Source: Rhizobium rosettiformans W3 | GTDB taxonomy: Bacteria > Pseudomonadota > Alphaproteobacteria > Rhizobiales > Rhizobiaceae | NCBI RefSeq assembly: GCF_004912135.1 | Contig: NZ_STGU01000009.1 | Span: 62,001-126,000 of the forward strand | Length of the DNA: 64,000 nucleotides | Reading direction: 5' to 3' | In this document: piece after piece, positions 9,033 through 18,143 of the stretch | Layout of the letters: each line of letters opens with the position of its first letter | Position numbering within the stretch: the first letter of the stretch is position 1 | The notes under the pieces: generated by a model | The model's input: only the letters and a program-made list of their open reading frames with translations | Databases searched by the model: none | Told to the model about the DNA's origin: nothing | Translations under genes and position numbers: made by a program

Positions 9033-10001
9033 TTACGCAGCCCGGCCGAAATTGACCCCACCGGCATCGGTCAGAAGAAACGCCTCGCCGCAGCTTTTGG
9101 CCAGCGCGCGGACGCGGCCGATATAGGCCTGGCGTTCGGTGACCGAGATGACGCCGCGGGCGTCGAGCAGGTTGAAGATGTGGGAGGCCTTGATGCACTG
9201 GTCATAGGCCGGGAAGACGCATTTGTGCAGGCGCTGGTTTTCCGTGTCCGAGGGCGCGCCGGCGGCGAGGAGCGCCTGGCATTCCTTTTCGGCATCGATG
9301 AAATGGCGATGCAGCATCTCGGTGTTGGCGAATTCGAAGTTGTGACGGGAGTATTCCTGCTCGGCCTGCAGGAAGACGTCGCCATAGGAGATCTTCTCTT
9401 CACCTTCGCGGCCGTTGAAGTTCAGGTCATAGACGTTGTCGACGCCCTGGACATACATGGCCAGACGCTCAAGCCCATAGGTCAGTTCGCCCGAGACCGG
9501 CGAGCAGTCGATGCCGCAGACGGCCTGGAAATAGGTGAACTGCGAGACTTCCATCCCGTCGCACCAGCATTCCCAGCCAAGGCCCCAGGCGCCGAGTGTC
9601 GGGCTTTCCCAATCGTCTTCGACGAAGCGGATGTCGTGCAGCAACGGGTCGAGGCCGATCGCCTTCAGCGAGCCGAGATAGAGTTCCTGCAGATTGGACG
9701 GGTTCGGCTTCAGGATGACCTGATACTGGTAGTAATGCTGCAGGCGGTTCGGGTTTTCGCCGTAGCGGCCATCCGAGGGGCGGCGCGAAGGCTGCACATA
9801 AGCGGCGCGCCAGGGCTTGGGGCCAAGCGCGCGCAGTGTCGTTGCAGGATGGAAGGTGCCGGCACCGACTTCCATGTCGTAGGGCTGCAGCACCGCGCAG
9901 CCCTTGTCCGCCCAGTAGGCATGCAGCGTCAGGATCAGCGCCTGGAAGGAGCGCTTCGGGTCCATGTGCGGGGCAAGGGGCGTGTTCATCGGGCTATCCA
10001 T
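9033..10001 (-). CDS. glyQ: Glycyl-tRNA synthetase alpha subunit
   Basis: Catalytic alpha subunit of bacterial GlyRS. The sequence contains [78 protein letters not shown] and [10 protein letters not shown], all hallmark GlyQ blocks. 322 residues from the ATG at 10001; an internal ATG at 9989 ([11 protein letters not shown]) is equally possible since neither has a clear Shine-Dalgarno. It lies on the same strand as glyS but about 7.9 kb away, with the plus-strand kinase pair between, so the two subunits are not one operon here. A conserved alpha-like organisation may explain this, but I cannot check it. Confidence 0.96.
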   Translation of the reverse strand: MDSPMNTPLAPHMDPKRSFQALILTLHAYWADKGCAVLQPYDMEVGAGTFHPATTLRALGPKPWRAAYVQPSRRPSDGRYGENPNRLQHYYQYQVILKPNPSNLQELYLGSLKAIGLDPLLHDIRFVEDDWESPTLGAWGLGWECWCDGMEVSQFTYFQAVCGIDCSPVSGELTYGLERLAMYVQGVDNVYDLNFNGREGEEKISYGDVFLQAEQEYSRHNFEFANTEMLHRHFIDAEKECQALLAAGAPSDTENQRLHKCVFPAYDQCIKASHIFNLLDARGVISVTERQAYIGRVRALAKSCGEAFLLTDAGGVNFGRAA

Positions 10002-10091
10002 CGGCTTGGCTCATGTTGCGGCCCGTCTGGTGCCATGAGCGGACCCAAGGGTCAAGCGTCTCGGCAAGCGGATCACGGATGCGGGGATTGC

Positions 10092-11231
10092 TCAGTGCTC
10101 GAGGTCGTCGGCGTTGTGCAGCTTGCCGACCAGGGAGAAGGTCACACCTTCCGGATTGAACCGGATCGCTGCCTGGCCCTGGAAGAGATCGGAGACGACA
10201 CGTTCCGTCAGTCTCGAGCCGAAGCCGCGTCGCGCGGGTTCGGTGACGGGAGGTCCGCCGCTTTCCCGCCAGTCGAAGGTGAAGCCGTTCTCGGGCTGCT
10301 TGTCCCAGGTCATCACGACACGGCCTTCCGGCCGGGACAGTGCGCCGTATTTGGTGGCATTGGTCGCCAGTTCGTGGATCGCAAGCGAAAGACCGAGCGC
10401 CTGTTGGGCGGAGAGATAGACTTGCGGACCCGTGATCGTGATGCGGTCGTCGCCGTCGACATGGGGTGCGACGGCTGTTTTCGCGATCGCGGTGATTTCG
10501 GCGGCCGTCACGCTCATGCCGGTCAACACGTCCTGCGCCTTGGCCAGCGTCTGGATCCGCGCCCCTATCGTGGTAGCGGCCTCCGATATAGACGGGGCAT
10601 TGCGCAGGCTCTGGCTGATGATCGACTGGACCATGGCCAGCGTATTCTTCATGCGATGGGCCAGCTCGCGGTTGAGAAGCTTCAGCTCCTCTTCATGCTG
10701 CTCACGCTCATCGAGATGTCTCTGCGCATCGAGATAGGCCTTCTCCAAAGCCCTGCGGTCGATCACGGAGGCCGTTGTCTCCGTGACCACGTTCAAGAGA
10801 CCGGCAATCTGCGCGTTGTCGTCGTAAAGGGGGCTGTAGGAAAAGGTCCAATAGCTTTCCGTCGGCGCACCATTGCGATGAATCTGCAGCGGCAGGTTCT
10901 CGATCCAGGTGCCTTCGCCGGCCTGCGCCCGCTTCACGAAGGGTTCAACACCGTCCCAGACATCCGACCAGTATTGTCGGAATGGCTGACCGAGCGCGTT
11001 GGTTTCGCGGCCGCCGAGGATCGGAAGATAGCTGTCGTTGTGAAACTGCAGCAGGTCCTCGCCCCACCAGAAGCACATGGGTTGGCGTGTCGTCAGAACG
11101 AGGCGCAGGGTCGTCAGCAGGGACAAAGGCCACGAAGACATCGGCCCAAGGCATGTCTTGCCCCAATCGAAAGAGCGGATCTCTTCCGCCATCTGGCCCG
11201 TCACGCCGTCCAACTGCGTCGTGTAGCTCAT
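10092..11231 (-). CDS. HWE-family sensor histidine kinase with PAS domain
   Basis: A 379-residue soluble kinase. Residues about 25-155 form a PAS domain of the type with SSWPLSLLTTLRLVL and FHNDSYLPILGGRE. A linker helix leads to the HWE dimerisation box with His192 (LAHRMKNTLAMVQSI), then the N box HELATNATKYGALS and the family-defining WRESGGPPV, where W, E and the Gly-Gly-Pro are conserved, and GFGSRLTERVV. HWE kinases are abundant in Rhizobiales and several act in light or general stress signalling. No cognate regulator is adjacent. Start ATG 11231 is preceded by GGAG. Function of this member is not known. Confidence 0.93.
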   Translation of the reverse strand: MSYTTQLDGVTGQMAEEIRSFDWGKTCLGPMSSWPLSLLTTLRLVLTTRQPMCFWWGEDLLQFHNDSYLPILGGRETNALGQPFRQYWSDVWDGVEPFVKRAQAGEGTWIENLPLQIHRNGAPTESYWTFSYSPLYDDNAQIAGLLNVVTETTASVIDRRALEKAYLDAQRHLDEREQHEEELKLLNRELAHRMKNTLAMVQSIISQSLRNAPSISEAATTIGARIQTLAKAQDVLTGMSVTAAEITAIAKTAVAPHVDGDDRITITGPQVYLSAQQALGLSLAIHELATNATKYGALSRPEGRVVMTWDKQPENGFTFDWRESGGPPVTEPARRGFGSRLTERVVSDLFQGQAAIRFNPEGVTFSLVGKLHNADDLEH

Positions 11232-11350
11232 GAGACTCCAACTTCGGATGCCTGCGAACGCAATATTCGCGATCCTGCAATGACTTAGGTTATCTTTTCC
11301 GCGGTGACAATGAAAACCTGCTCAGCCGCTCATCAGCCTGCATGGGCTGA

Positions 11351-11548
11351 TCAGTCGTCGTCGTCCGGACGTCGGGGGCGGTATTCGCCTGTCTCCGGAT
11401 CCTGGATCAGAGTTCCAATCGCCTGGTTTTCACGCTCTTTTTCCTCGGCACGGGATCTTGCCGCCAGCTTTTCGGCATCGGCCACGAAGCGGCGGTAGAG
11501 CAACCAGGCGCCACCGACCAGGATCGTCAAGAATATCAGCTGCGCCAT
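11351..11548 (-). CDS. Small single-pass membrane protein
   Basis: A 65-residue protein: one N-terminal membrane helix (LIFLTILVGGAWLLYRRFV), then a charged cytoplasmic segment rich in Glu/Arg/Lys, and a C-terminal LIQDPETGEYRPRRPDDDD. The DPxTGxYRPR piece looks like a conserved tail motif. It starts 36 bp after the sppA stop, so it is probably cotranscribed. Function unknown; it may be a membrane anchor or adaptor. It is real rather than a shadow because codon bias and topology are coherent and nothing else is coded opposite. Confidence 0.7.
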   Translation of the reverse strand: MAQLIFLTILVGGAWLLYRRFVADAEKLAARSRAEEKERENQAIGTLIQDPETGEYRPRRPDDDD

Positions 11549-11584
11549 GTCCCCTCGCCTGTCAGCCGCCGCACTCCGCTCCGG

Positions 11585-12448
11585 TCAAAGACCGTAGCGG
11601 CCCCATAGTGCCTTTTCTTCGAGCGTCTCGGCAAGACCGGCAACCGCCTGTGCGGCGATCTGATCCGTCGACCCGAATGCGCCGATGCCTGGGGCGCGGC
11701 GACCGAAGAGCCCCTTCGGCGCACCGATGAGTTCGAGGCGGGCATCCTTGCCGTAGCGCGTCTTGATCTCCTCACGCATGCCGCCGAGGCGATCGACGAG
11801 GCCGAGCTCCAGGCCCTTGCGGCCAGTCCAGAACAGACCCGAAAACAGTGTCGGATCATCCGCGAGATGGCTGCCACGGCGGGCCTTGACCATGTCGATG
11901 AAGATCTCGTGGATCTCGAGCTGCAGGGTCTTCAGGTATTCGATGTCGCTTTCCTTTTCCGGCTGGAAAGGATCGAGGATCACCTTGTTCGCACCAGCGG
12001 TGTAGACGCGGCGTTCGACGCCGATCTTCTTCAGGAGTTCGGGAAAGCCGAAACCGCCGGAGACGACGCCGATCGAGCCGACGATGGAGGTGGCGTCCGC
12101 GATGATCTCGTCGCCAGCGATCGCGATCATGTAGCCGCCGGAGGCTGCGACATCCTCAACGAAAACGAGGACACGCTTGTTCTTCTCTTCGGCAAGCGCG
12201 CGGATGCGGTCATAGATCATGCGCGACTGGACAGGAGAACCGCCGGGGGAATTGATCGACAGCGCCACGGCCGGGCTATCCTTCATGGCGAAGGCTTTTT
12301 CCAGCTGGCCGGCGATGGAGGAGAGGTTGAGCGCCGGGCGGAAGCGCGAACCACCGCTCATGATGGGGCCATGCAGCCGGACGACCGGAATGACGGTGCC
12401 CTTCTTCTGGAAGCGCTTGGGAACCAGCCGTTTCAGAAAGTCTGCCAT
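11585..12448 (-). CDS. S49 family peptidase (SppA/SohB-like)
   Basis: Signal-peptide-peptidase-type serine protease, 287 residues, the short single-domain form. Conserved blocks: LSINSPGGSPVQSRMIYDRI (oxyanion loop), VEDVAASGGYMIAIAGD with catalytic Ser103, and AGANKVILDPFQP with the general-base Lys155. There is no obvious membrane anchor, unlike E. coli SppA, although the N-terminus is basic. Family members clear residual signal peptides or cut membrane proteins. It is followed by the small membrane protein (36 bp) and preceded by the methyltransferase gene (94 bp). Confidence 0.9.
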   Translation of the reverse strand: MADFLKRLVPKRFQKKGTVIPVVRLHGPIMSGGSRFRPALNLSSIAGQLEKAFAMKDSPAVALSINSPGGSPVQSRMIYDRIRALAEEKNKRVLVFVEDVAASGGYMIAIAGDEIIADATSIVGSIGVVSGGFGFPELLKKIGVERRVYTAGANKVILDPFQPEKESDIEYLKTLQLEIHEIFIDMVKARRGSHLADDPTLFSGLFWTGRKGLELGLVDRLGGMREEIKTRYGKDARLELIGAPKGLFGRRAPGIGAFGSTDQIAAQAVAGLAETLEEKALWGRYGL

Positions 12449-12543
12449 GGTCGCGTCTCAACTCCTCATGATCTTCAATATCGGGAGGAGATGTAAGATG
12501 CGCCGGCGCAAACACAATGGCGCGCCTGGAAAAATCAGTGTTT

Positions 12544-13350
12544 TCAACGCAGCCGCGGGTATCCGGCGCGCCCGTTGTTGAGATCGTCGACGAAGGGTGC
12601 AAAGGCATGGCTTTGCGGATCGTCATGCATCAGAAGCGGTGCGCGCAGCTGCAGGCGGGCGCGGGAGCCCTTGATCGCGGTGACCAGGATGCGGGTGGCA
12701 TTTTCGCCCTCGCGCGGATGGATCGCCGTGATCTCGATGCCGCCAAAACGCTTCCCGCAGGCGGCGATGATTTCGGCGATCGACTGGGGCCGTGCAATCA
12801 GCGAGAGCTGGCCGCCCGGGATCATGATTGCGCCTGCGGTCCGGATCCAGCTTTCAAACAGGTTCTCGGTCATCGCATGGGCTTCCGCCTTCAAGGCATC
12901 CGGCGTTTTGCGATCACCGGGATCGTTGAAAGGCGGGTTCATGATAACGTGGTGAAAGCTGTCATCGGCGAGGCCGGCAAATACACGGGCGCGGCCGGTC
13001 AGGGTGACATCGGCCTCAACGACTTCGGCGCGGCCGGCAAGGTTCGTGTTTTCTGCGAGTGCCAGGCTCTTGCGAGCGTAAGCAGCCATATCGGGGGAGC
13101 GCTCGACCAGAGTGACCGAGGCGTTTGGCAGACGGACCGCAACGGCAAGGCCTGCAGCTCCTGCGCCAGCGCCGAGATCGGCAACGCGGACCTTACGATC
13201 ATCAACGACAAGTGACGCAAGCAGCATGGCATCCATGCCGGCCCGGTGGCCGCGACCGACGGGCTGAACCAGATGGAAGCGGCCGCGATGGAAGGCGTCC
13301 ACCGTTTCCTGCACGGGCTGCTCGCTCAAGGGCTCTGTGCCTGCCGCCAT
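12544..13350 (-). CDS. TrmN6-like N6-adenine methyltransferase
   Basis: Class I SAM-dependent methyltransferase of 268 residues similar to tRNA1(Val) A37 N6-methyltransferases (YfiC/TrmN6). An amino-terminal HLVQPVGRGHRAGMDAMLLA is followed by SAM motif I VADLGAGAGAAGLAVA, motif II VTLVERSP and the catalytic NPPF tetrad (VIMNPPFNDPG), which indicates methylation of an exocyclic amine. The ATG at 13348-13350 is chosen because it follows the DUF2007 stop by 7 bp; an upstream start would overlap that gene. The precise substrate is inferred from the family; another RNA or a protein amine is possible. Confidence 0.88.
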   Translation of the reverse strand: MAAGTEPLSEQPVQETVDAFHRGRFHLVQPVGRGHRAGMDAMLLASLVVDDRKVRVADLGAGAGAAGLAVAVRLPNASVTLVERSPDMAAYARKSLALAENTNLAGRAEVVEADVTLTGRARVFAGLADDSFHHVIMNPPFNDPGDRKTPDALKAEAHAMTENLFESWIRTAGAIMIPGGQLSLIARPQSIAEIIAACGKRFGGIEITAIHPREGENATRILVTAIKGSRARLQLRAPLLMHDDPQSHAFAPFVDDLNNGRAGYPRLR

Positions 13351-13357
13351 GGCGACC

Positions 13358-13588
13358 TCAGTCCTCGCGGTCGCGCAGTTCTGCGCCCAGGCCGGCATCG
13401 GTCAGAATGCGGCGAGCCTGGTCGACACAGTCGGAATCCACCAGCAGGCGGCGCTGCAGCATGCCGAGTGATCCCTCCAGAATGCTCATCGACTGGTCGG
13501 CGATCATGGTGGCGATCCCGGCATCGCGCATCAGGCTTTCAGCGAAGGAGAGCAGGACGACGTCGTTACTGCGAATGATCTCATGCAT
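13358..13588 (-). CDS. DUF2007 protein
   Basis: A 76-residue DUF2007 (putative signal-transducing) protein: MHEIIRSNDVVLLSFAESLM, a short helix-strand ADQSMSILEG, and RRLLVDSDCVDQARRILTDA, which is the typical beta-alpha-beta arrangement. The family has no experimental function. It is the first gene of a minus-strand group with the methyltransferase, S49 peptidase and small membrane protein, divergent from the polyprenyl synthase; the 125-bp space up to 13714 must hold both promoters. Confidence 0.9.
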   Translation of the reverse strand: MHEIIRSNDVVLLSFAESLMRDAGIATMIADQSMSILEGSLGMLQRRLLVDSDCVDQARRILTDAGLGAELRDRED

Positions 13589-13713
13589 CGATTTCAGAAC
13601 TCACTGTTTACGGCAAAACCGTGTTCAAGCCCGAAAGCGAGGCAATTCGCCCCTTGCCGTGGCTCCTCCGGCTTTTTATTGTCGGCCTCCAAATTGAACA
13701 GGAGTCCGGTGCG

Positions 13714-14730
13714 TTGGGCGTAGTCATACCGCTTGAGGAAAGCAAAAACAAACAGGCATCCGTCAAGCCTTTGGTGGACCTGACGAAAAGCGGCATGGAG
13801 CGTGTCAACCAGCTGATCCTGTCGAAGGCCGGCTCCGATGTGCAGATGATCCCGGAAGTCGCCAATCATCTGATTTCCTCCGGTGGAAAGCGGCTGCGCC
13901 CGATGCTGACGCTCGCGACGGCCGCCATGTTCGGCTACGAGGGCGATCACCACATCAAGCTCGCGACCTCGGTCGAATTCATGCACACGGCAACCCTGCT
14001 GCACGACGACGTGGTCGACGAAAGCGATCTACGGCGCGGCAAGTCCACGGCCCGCACGATCTGGGGTAACCAGGCCAGCGTGCTTGTCGGCGACTTTCTG
14101 CTCGGCCAGGCCTTCCGCATGATGGTCGAAGTCGGCTCGCTCGATGCACTTGACGTTCTCTCGACGGCGGCCTGCGTGATTGCCGAAGGCGAAGTGCTGC
14201 AGCTTTCGGTCGCCAAGAACATGGAGACGACCGAAGACGACTATCTCGCCGTCATCCGCGCCAAGACTGCGGCCCTGTTTGCCGCCGCCGCCGAAGTGGG
14301 TCCGATCGTCGCAGGGACGGACAAGGCCACCCGCAGCGCACTGAAGTCCTATGGCATGAATCTGGGTCTTGCCTTCCAGCTGGTCGACGACGTGCTCGAC
14401 TATGGCGGCAAGGCTGCCGAAACCGGCAAGAATGTCGGCGACGATTTCCGTGAGGGCAAGATTACCCTGCCGGTCATCCTGTCCTATCGCCGCGGCACGG
14501 CAGCCGAGCGCGAATTCTGGAAGGAATCGATCGAAGGCGGCCAGAACGACGATGCGCGGCTCGAAAAGGCGCTTGGTCTGATCGGCAAGTATGATGCGCT
14601 GACCGATACGATCCAGCGGGCACAGCATTATGGCAAGATCGCACGCGATGCGCTGGCGCCCCTGCCGGAAACGCCGTGGAAGAGCGCGCTCAACGATGTG
14701 ATCGACTTCTGCATTTCGCGAGTCAATTGA
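13714..14730 (+). CDS. Polyprenyl (octaprenyl-type) diphosphate synthase
   Basis: Trans-isoprenyl diphosphate synthase, probably making the ubiquinone side chain (C40-C50). The first Asp-rich motif is LLHDDVVDESDLRRG and the second is QLVDDVLDYGG; GGKRLRPMLTL marks the substrate site. I start it at the TTG at 13714 (giving MGVVIPLEESKNKQASVKPL): AGGAG lies 8-9 nt upstream, and the 31 residues upstream in frame do not look like the family. 338 residues. Chain length cannot be read with certainty; residues before the first motif (TSVEFMHTATLLHDD) lack the bulky blocks of short-chain enzymes. ispB is the probable symbol. Confidence 0.93.
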   Translation: MGVVIPLEESKNKQASVKPLVDLTKSGMERVNQLILSKAGSDVQMIPEVANHLISSGGKRLRPMLTLATAAMFGYEGDHHIKLATSVEFMHTATLLHDDVVDESDLRRGKSTARTIWGNQASVLVGDFLLGQAFRMMVEVGSLDALDVLSTAACVIAEGEVLQLSVAKNMETTEDDYLAVIRAKTAALFAAAAEVGPIVAGTDKATRSALKSYGMNLGLAFQLVDDVLDYGGKAAETGKNVGDDFREGKITLPVILSYRRGTAAEREFWKESIEGGQNDDARLEKALGLIGKYDALTDTIQRAQHYGKIARDALAPLPETPWKSALNDVIDFCISRVN

Positions 14731-14850
14731 CGCTTCACCGTCGATTGCCTTGCGAGGCTGCTTCAAAAAAGCCATTCTGTCCGTGAATCATCGCGTCTCG
14801 CCCGTGCGCGGGTGACGCGCGCTCGTCTTCGGTTCTGGAAAGGCTCCTTC

Positions 14851-16662
14851 ATGCGGCAATGCTTTGCCCTTCGCTCTCTCGCCGGCACCGCACTTGCGCT
14901 GCTTCTCAGCGTCTCGCAGGCGCCGATGGCAGTTGCCGCGACCACATCGCCAGCGCAAGAAACCGAAAGCTTCGACATCGAAAGTGTCGATTCCTTTGCG
15001 GGCGCCTTTCTGGCGGCGAGAACGGCCGAGACCGATCGCGACTATGGCAACGCGGTGAAGCTCTACAAGAAGGCGCTGGAATTCACGCCGAACGAGCTGG
15101 AGCTACAGCAGCGCCTGATGATCGCGCTCATCATGAACGGCCAGTTCGACGAGGGTGCCGATCTCGCCAAGGTTCTGGAAAAGGATCCGGCGGTGGAGCG
15201 GGTGACCTCGGTGGCGCTCGGCTTCCGGGCGATCCGTGACGGCAACTATTCCGAGGCGCTCGATCACTTCAAGTATCAGGGTCCGAATGATCTGGACCGG
15301 CTGATGAACCAGCTGCTGATCGCCTGGACGAAGGTCGGCGAAGGCAAGGGCATGGAAGCGCTGAAGCTGGTGCAGGACCTCAACGGGCCGAGCTGGTACG
15401 GCATTTTCCAGAACTATAATCTTGGCGTCATGGCGGCCATGGTCGGCGACACGGACACGGCGCGCAAGGCGCTGACCGAAACAGTGACCGACCGCAATGG
15501 CGGCGCGACGGCACCCGATACTTTTGCCCGTGCGGTCATCGCCCTGGCAACGCTCGAAGCCCAGGCAGGCAACAAGCAGAAGGCGCTCGATGCGCTGGCT
15601 GCCGGCGGCGAGCTCATCACCAATTTTGCTCCCTTCAAGGCTTTGCGTGACGAGATCGAGGCCGGCCGTCAGCCGAAGCCGGTGGTTGCGACCGCGGCCC
15701 AGGGCGCTGCGGGCGTCCTGTTTTCGATCGGCGGCGCGCTAAACCGCGAAGGTGCGGAAGACACCGTCATGCTCTATCTCCAGCTCTCGCATGCGCTGGA
15801 CAAGGATGCGGCCGACACGCTGATCCTGCTCGGCGGCATTGCCGAGAATGCGAAGCAGCCGGAAAAGGCGATCGCCTTTTATCGTCAGGTGCCTGAGACT
15901 TCGCCGATGCGGCGGATCTCCGAGCTGCAGCTGGGCCTGACGCTGGCCGAGACCGGCAAGGTGCAGGAAGCGCGCGAGCATCTTCTGGCGCTCATCGCCT
16001 CCGATCCGCAGGACATCCGCAGCTATCTCGCCTATGGCAGCGTGCTCTCCGACGCCAAGGACTATGCGGCGATGGCGGAGAACTACGACAAGGCGGTCGA
16101 GATCACCGGCCAGACGCCGTCCCGGAACCACTGGTCGGTGTTCTTCCAGCGCGGCATCGCCTATGAGCGCCTGAAGAAGTGGGACAAGGCCGAGCCGAAC
16201 TTCCACAAGGCACTCGAGCTCAATCCCGACCAGCCGCAGGTCCTGAACTATCTCGGCTATTCCTGGGTCGACATGAACCGCAATCTCCAGGAAGGCCTGG
16301 AGATGATCAAGAAGGCCGTCGAACTGCGGCCGGATGACGGCTACATCGTCGATTCGCTCGGTTGGGCCTATTACCGCCTCGGTCGCTTCGAGGAAGCCGT
16401 CGTCGAGCTCGAAAGGGCGGTCGAACTGCGCGCCGGTGACGCGACGATCAACGACCACCTTGGCGATGCCTACTGGCGCGTCGGACGCAAGCTCGAGGCC
16501 AAGTATCAGTGGAAGCGGGCTCTTGCCTCCGAACCGGAGGAAGCCGAAGTTCCGAAGATCCAGGCGAAGATTGAGAAGGGTCTGCCGCCGATCGAGGCGG
16601 ATGCAGCCAAGGTCGAGAGCAAGCCGGCCGAAGAGCCCAAGAAAGACGACAAGAAGACCTGA
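14851..16662 (+). CDS. Exported tetratricopeptide-repeat protein
   Basis: A 603-residue TPR protein. Signal peptide about 1-31 (basic MRQCFALR, hydrophobic AGTALALLLSVSQ, cleavage near AVAA). TPR-like helices start about 45 (AARTAETDRDYGNAVKLYKK) and are clear in the C-terminal half (HWSVFFQRGIAYERLKKWDK, ADGYIVDSLGWAYYRLGRFE, TINDHLGDAYWRVGRKLEAK). The tail is Lys/Glu/Pro-rich. It is the first gene of a TPR-ispE-moaB unit (ispE begins 5 bp later). It probably resides in the periplasm as an interaction scaffold; partner unknown. ATG 14851 is chosen because the signal peptide begins there. Confidence 0.9.
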   Translation: MRQCFALRSLAGTALALLLSVSQAPMAVAATTSPAQETESFDIESVDSFAGAFLAARTAETDRDYGNAVKLYKKALEFTPNELELQQRLMIALIMNGQFDEGADLAKVLEKDPAVERVTSVALGFRAIRDGNYSEALDHFKYQGPNDLDRLMNQLLIAWTKVGEGKGMEALKLVQDLNGPSWYGIFQNYNLGVMAAMVGDTDTARKALTETVTDRNGGATAPDTFARAVIALATLEAQAGNKQKALDALAAGGELITNFAPFKALRDEIEAGRQPKPVVATAAQGAAGVLFSIGGALNREGAEDTVMLYLQLSHALDKDAADTLILLGGIAENAKQPEKAIAFYRQVPETSPMRRISELQLGLTLAETGKVQEAREHLLALIASDPQDIRSYLAYGSVLSDAKDYAAMAENYDKAVEITGQTPSRNHWSVFFQRGIAYERLKKWDKAEPNFHKALELNPDQPQVLNYLGYSWVDMNRNLQEGLEMIKKAVELRPDDGYIVDSLGWAYYRLGRFEEAVVELERAVELRAGDATINDHLGDAYWRVGRKLEAKYQWKRALASEPEEAEVPKIQAKIEKGLPPIEADAAKVESKPAEEPKKDDKKT

Positions 16663-16667
16663 TCCGC

Positions 16668-17564
16668 ATGACACCTGTTGCAGAGCGCCGGCCGGAGCGG
16701 ATCGTCGAGACGGCTCCGGCCAAGATCAACCTCGCTTTGCATGTCACAGGCCGGCGTGACGACGGATATCACCTGCTCGATAGTCTTGTGACCTTTGCCG
16801 AAGACGGTGACGAACTGGTCTTCGAGACGGCAGATAGCGACAGTTTTCGCGTTGTCGGTCGCTTCGGCACCGAGCTTTCCCAGGACGACAATCTGGTTCT
16901 GCAGGCCCGTGACCTGCTGCGGGCAGCCCTTGACGCCCAGGGTCAGCCATATCGCCAAGTCGCGATCACGCTCGACAAGAGCCTGCCGATCGCTTCTGGC
17001 ATCGGTGGCGGATCGGCGGATGCGGCTGCCGCGCTGCGGGGGCTCTCGAGGCTCTGGAAAGCCGACCTGCCCGCTCAGACACTCCTGGAGATTGCCATTC
17101 AGCTAGGCGCCGACGTGCCGATGTGTCTCGCCTCCACGCCCTTGCGCGCCAGAGGTATCGGCGAGGCGATCGAAAAGGCCGCGATGCCCTCCGTGCCGCT
17201 GGTTCTGCTCAATCCCCTGAAGCCCGTCTCGACCCCGGAGATCTTCCGCAGCCTGACGCGGCGGGACAATGCACCGATCGGCGAGATGACTGCGGCGCCC
17301 AACGTTTCGGAATGGATGAAGTCGCTCTCGGTGCTGCGCAACGACCTGCAGCCGCGGGCCGAAGCGCTGGTGCCGGAGATCGCAGAAGCCTGCGACCTGC
17401 TTCGCCAGAGCCTTGCCGGTTTCGTGCGCATGTCCGGCTCTGGCGCTACCTGTTTCGGTCTCTACGAAACCGAGGCTGCGGCGATGAAGGCCGCCCTTGC
17501 GCTTTCGGCCTATCGGCCGAATTGGTATGTGCTTCTGACACGCACCGTTCCGGGAGAAATCTGA
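16668..17564 (+). CDS. ispE: 4-diphosphocytidyl-2-C-methyl-D-erythritol kinase
   Basis: GHMP-family kinase of the non-mevalonate (MEP) isoprenoid pathway; it phosphorylates CDP-ME at the 2-OH. Motifs: ETAPAKINLALHVTGRRDDG at the N-terminus, the glycine-rich ATP loop LPIASGIGGGSADAAAALRG, and a C-terminal FVRMSGSGATCFGLYETEAA. 298 residues, a normal length. It follows the TPR gene by 5 bp and shares a TGATG overlap with moaB, so the three are one transcript. Together with the polyprenyl synthase just upstream it places isoprenoid supply in this region. Confidence 0.96.
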   Translation: MTPVAERRPERIVETAPAKINLALHVTGRRDDGYHLLDSLVTFAEDGDELVFETADSDSFRVVGRFGTELSQDDNLVLQARDLLRAALDAQGQPYRQVAITLDKSLPIASGIGGGSADAAAALRGLSRLWKADLPAQTLLEIAIQLGADVPMCLASTPLRARGIGEAIEKAAMPSVPLVLLNPLKPVSTPEIFRSLTRRDNAPIGEMTAAPNVSEWMKSLSVLRNDLQPRAEALVPEIAEACDLLRQSLAGFVRMSGSGATCFGLYETEAAAMKAALALSAYRPNWYVLLTRTVPGEI

Positions 17565-18112
17565 TGAGCCGCATCGACGAGAGCCGCCCCTTCATCCCCG
17601 TGGGGATCGCCGTGCTCACGGTTTCCGACACCCGCAGCCTCTCCGACGACAAATCCGGCGACACGCTCGTTGCCCGGATCGAAGAGGCCGGCCATCGGCT
17701 CGTCCAGCGCGCCATCGTGAAAGATGACAAGGCCGCGATCCGGGCGCAGGTCGAAGACTGGACGAAGCAGCCGGAGATCGATGTCGTCATCACCACCGGC
17801 GGCACGGGCTTTACCGGCCGGGACGTGACGCCCGAGGCGCTGGAGCCGCTGTTTGAAAAGCGCATGGACGGCTTTTCCGAGGTCTTCCATCGCATCTCCT
17901 ATGACAAGATCGGCACATCGACGATCCAGTCTCGTGCGACGGGTGGCGTTGCCAATGCCACCGTCATCTTCGTGCTGCCCGGCTCGCCCGGGGCCTGCAA
18001 GGACGCCTGGGACGGCATCATCAAGCTGCAGCTCGACTATCGGCACATGCCCTGCAACTTCGTGGAAATCATGCCACGGCTCGACGAGCACCTGAGGCGC
18101 AGCCAGGGCTGA
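17564..18112 (+). CDS. moaB: Molybdenum cofactor biosynthesis protein B
   Basis: MoaB/MogA-fold protein of molybdopterin biosynthesis, which adenylylates molybdopterin or supports Mo insertion. Conserved blocks: GIAVLTVSDTRSLSDDKSGD, DVVITTGGTGFTGRDVTPEA (the TTGGTG loop), and VFVLPGSPGACKDAWDGIIK (PGSPGA), followed by HMPCNFVEIMPR. 182 residues. The start ATG overlaps the ispE stop (TGATG), implying translational coupling. No other moa genes are nearby, so the link with ispE is positional only. Confidence 0.94.
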   Translation: MSRIDESRPFIPVGIAVLTVSDTRSLSDDKSGDTLVARIEEAGHRLVQRAIVKDDKAAIRAQVEDWTKQPEIDVVITTGGTGFTGRDVTPEALEPLFEKRMDGFSEVFHRISYDKIGTSTIQSRATGGVANATVIFVLPGSPGACKDAWDGIIKLQLDYRHMPCNFVEIMPRLDEHLRRSQG

Positions 18113-18143
18113 GCGCCGTCTTCTCGCAAGCGGCAAATCCGGA

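Noticed and set aside
9180..11288. Very long open frame (about 700 codons) on the plus strand across glyQ and the HWE kinase
   Set aside because: It runs antisense to two well-supported genes; in high-GC DNA such antisense frames are common. Its translation shows no domain.
11332..11351. ATCAGCC/GGCTGAT hairpin after the small membrane protein gene
   Set aside because: The stem is only 7 bp, overlaps the stop codon, and no T-run follows on the minus strand.
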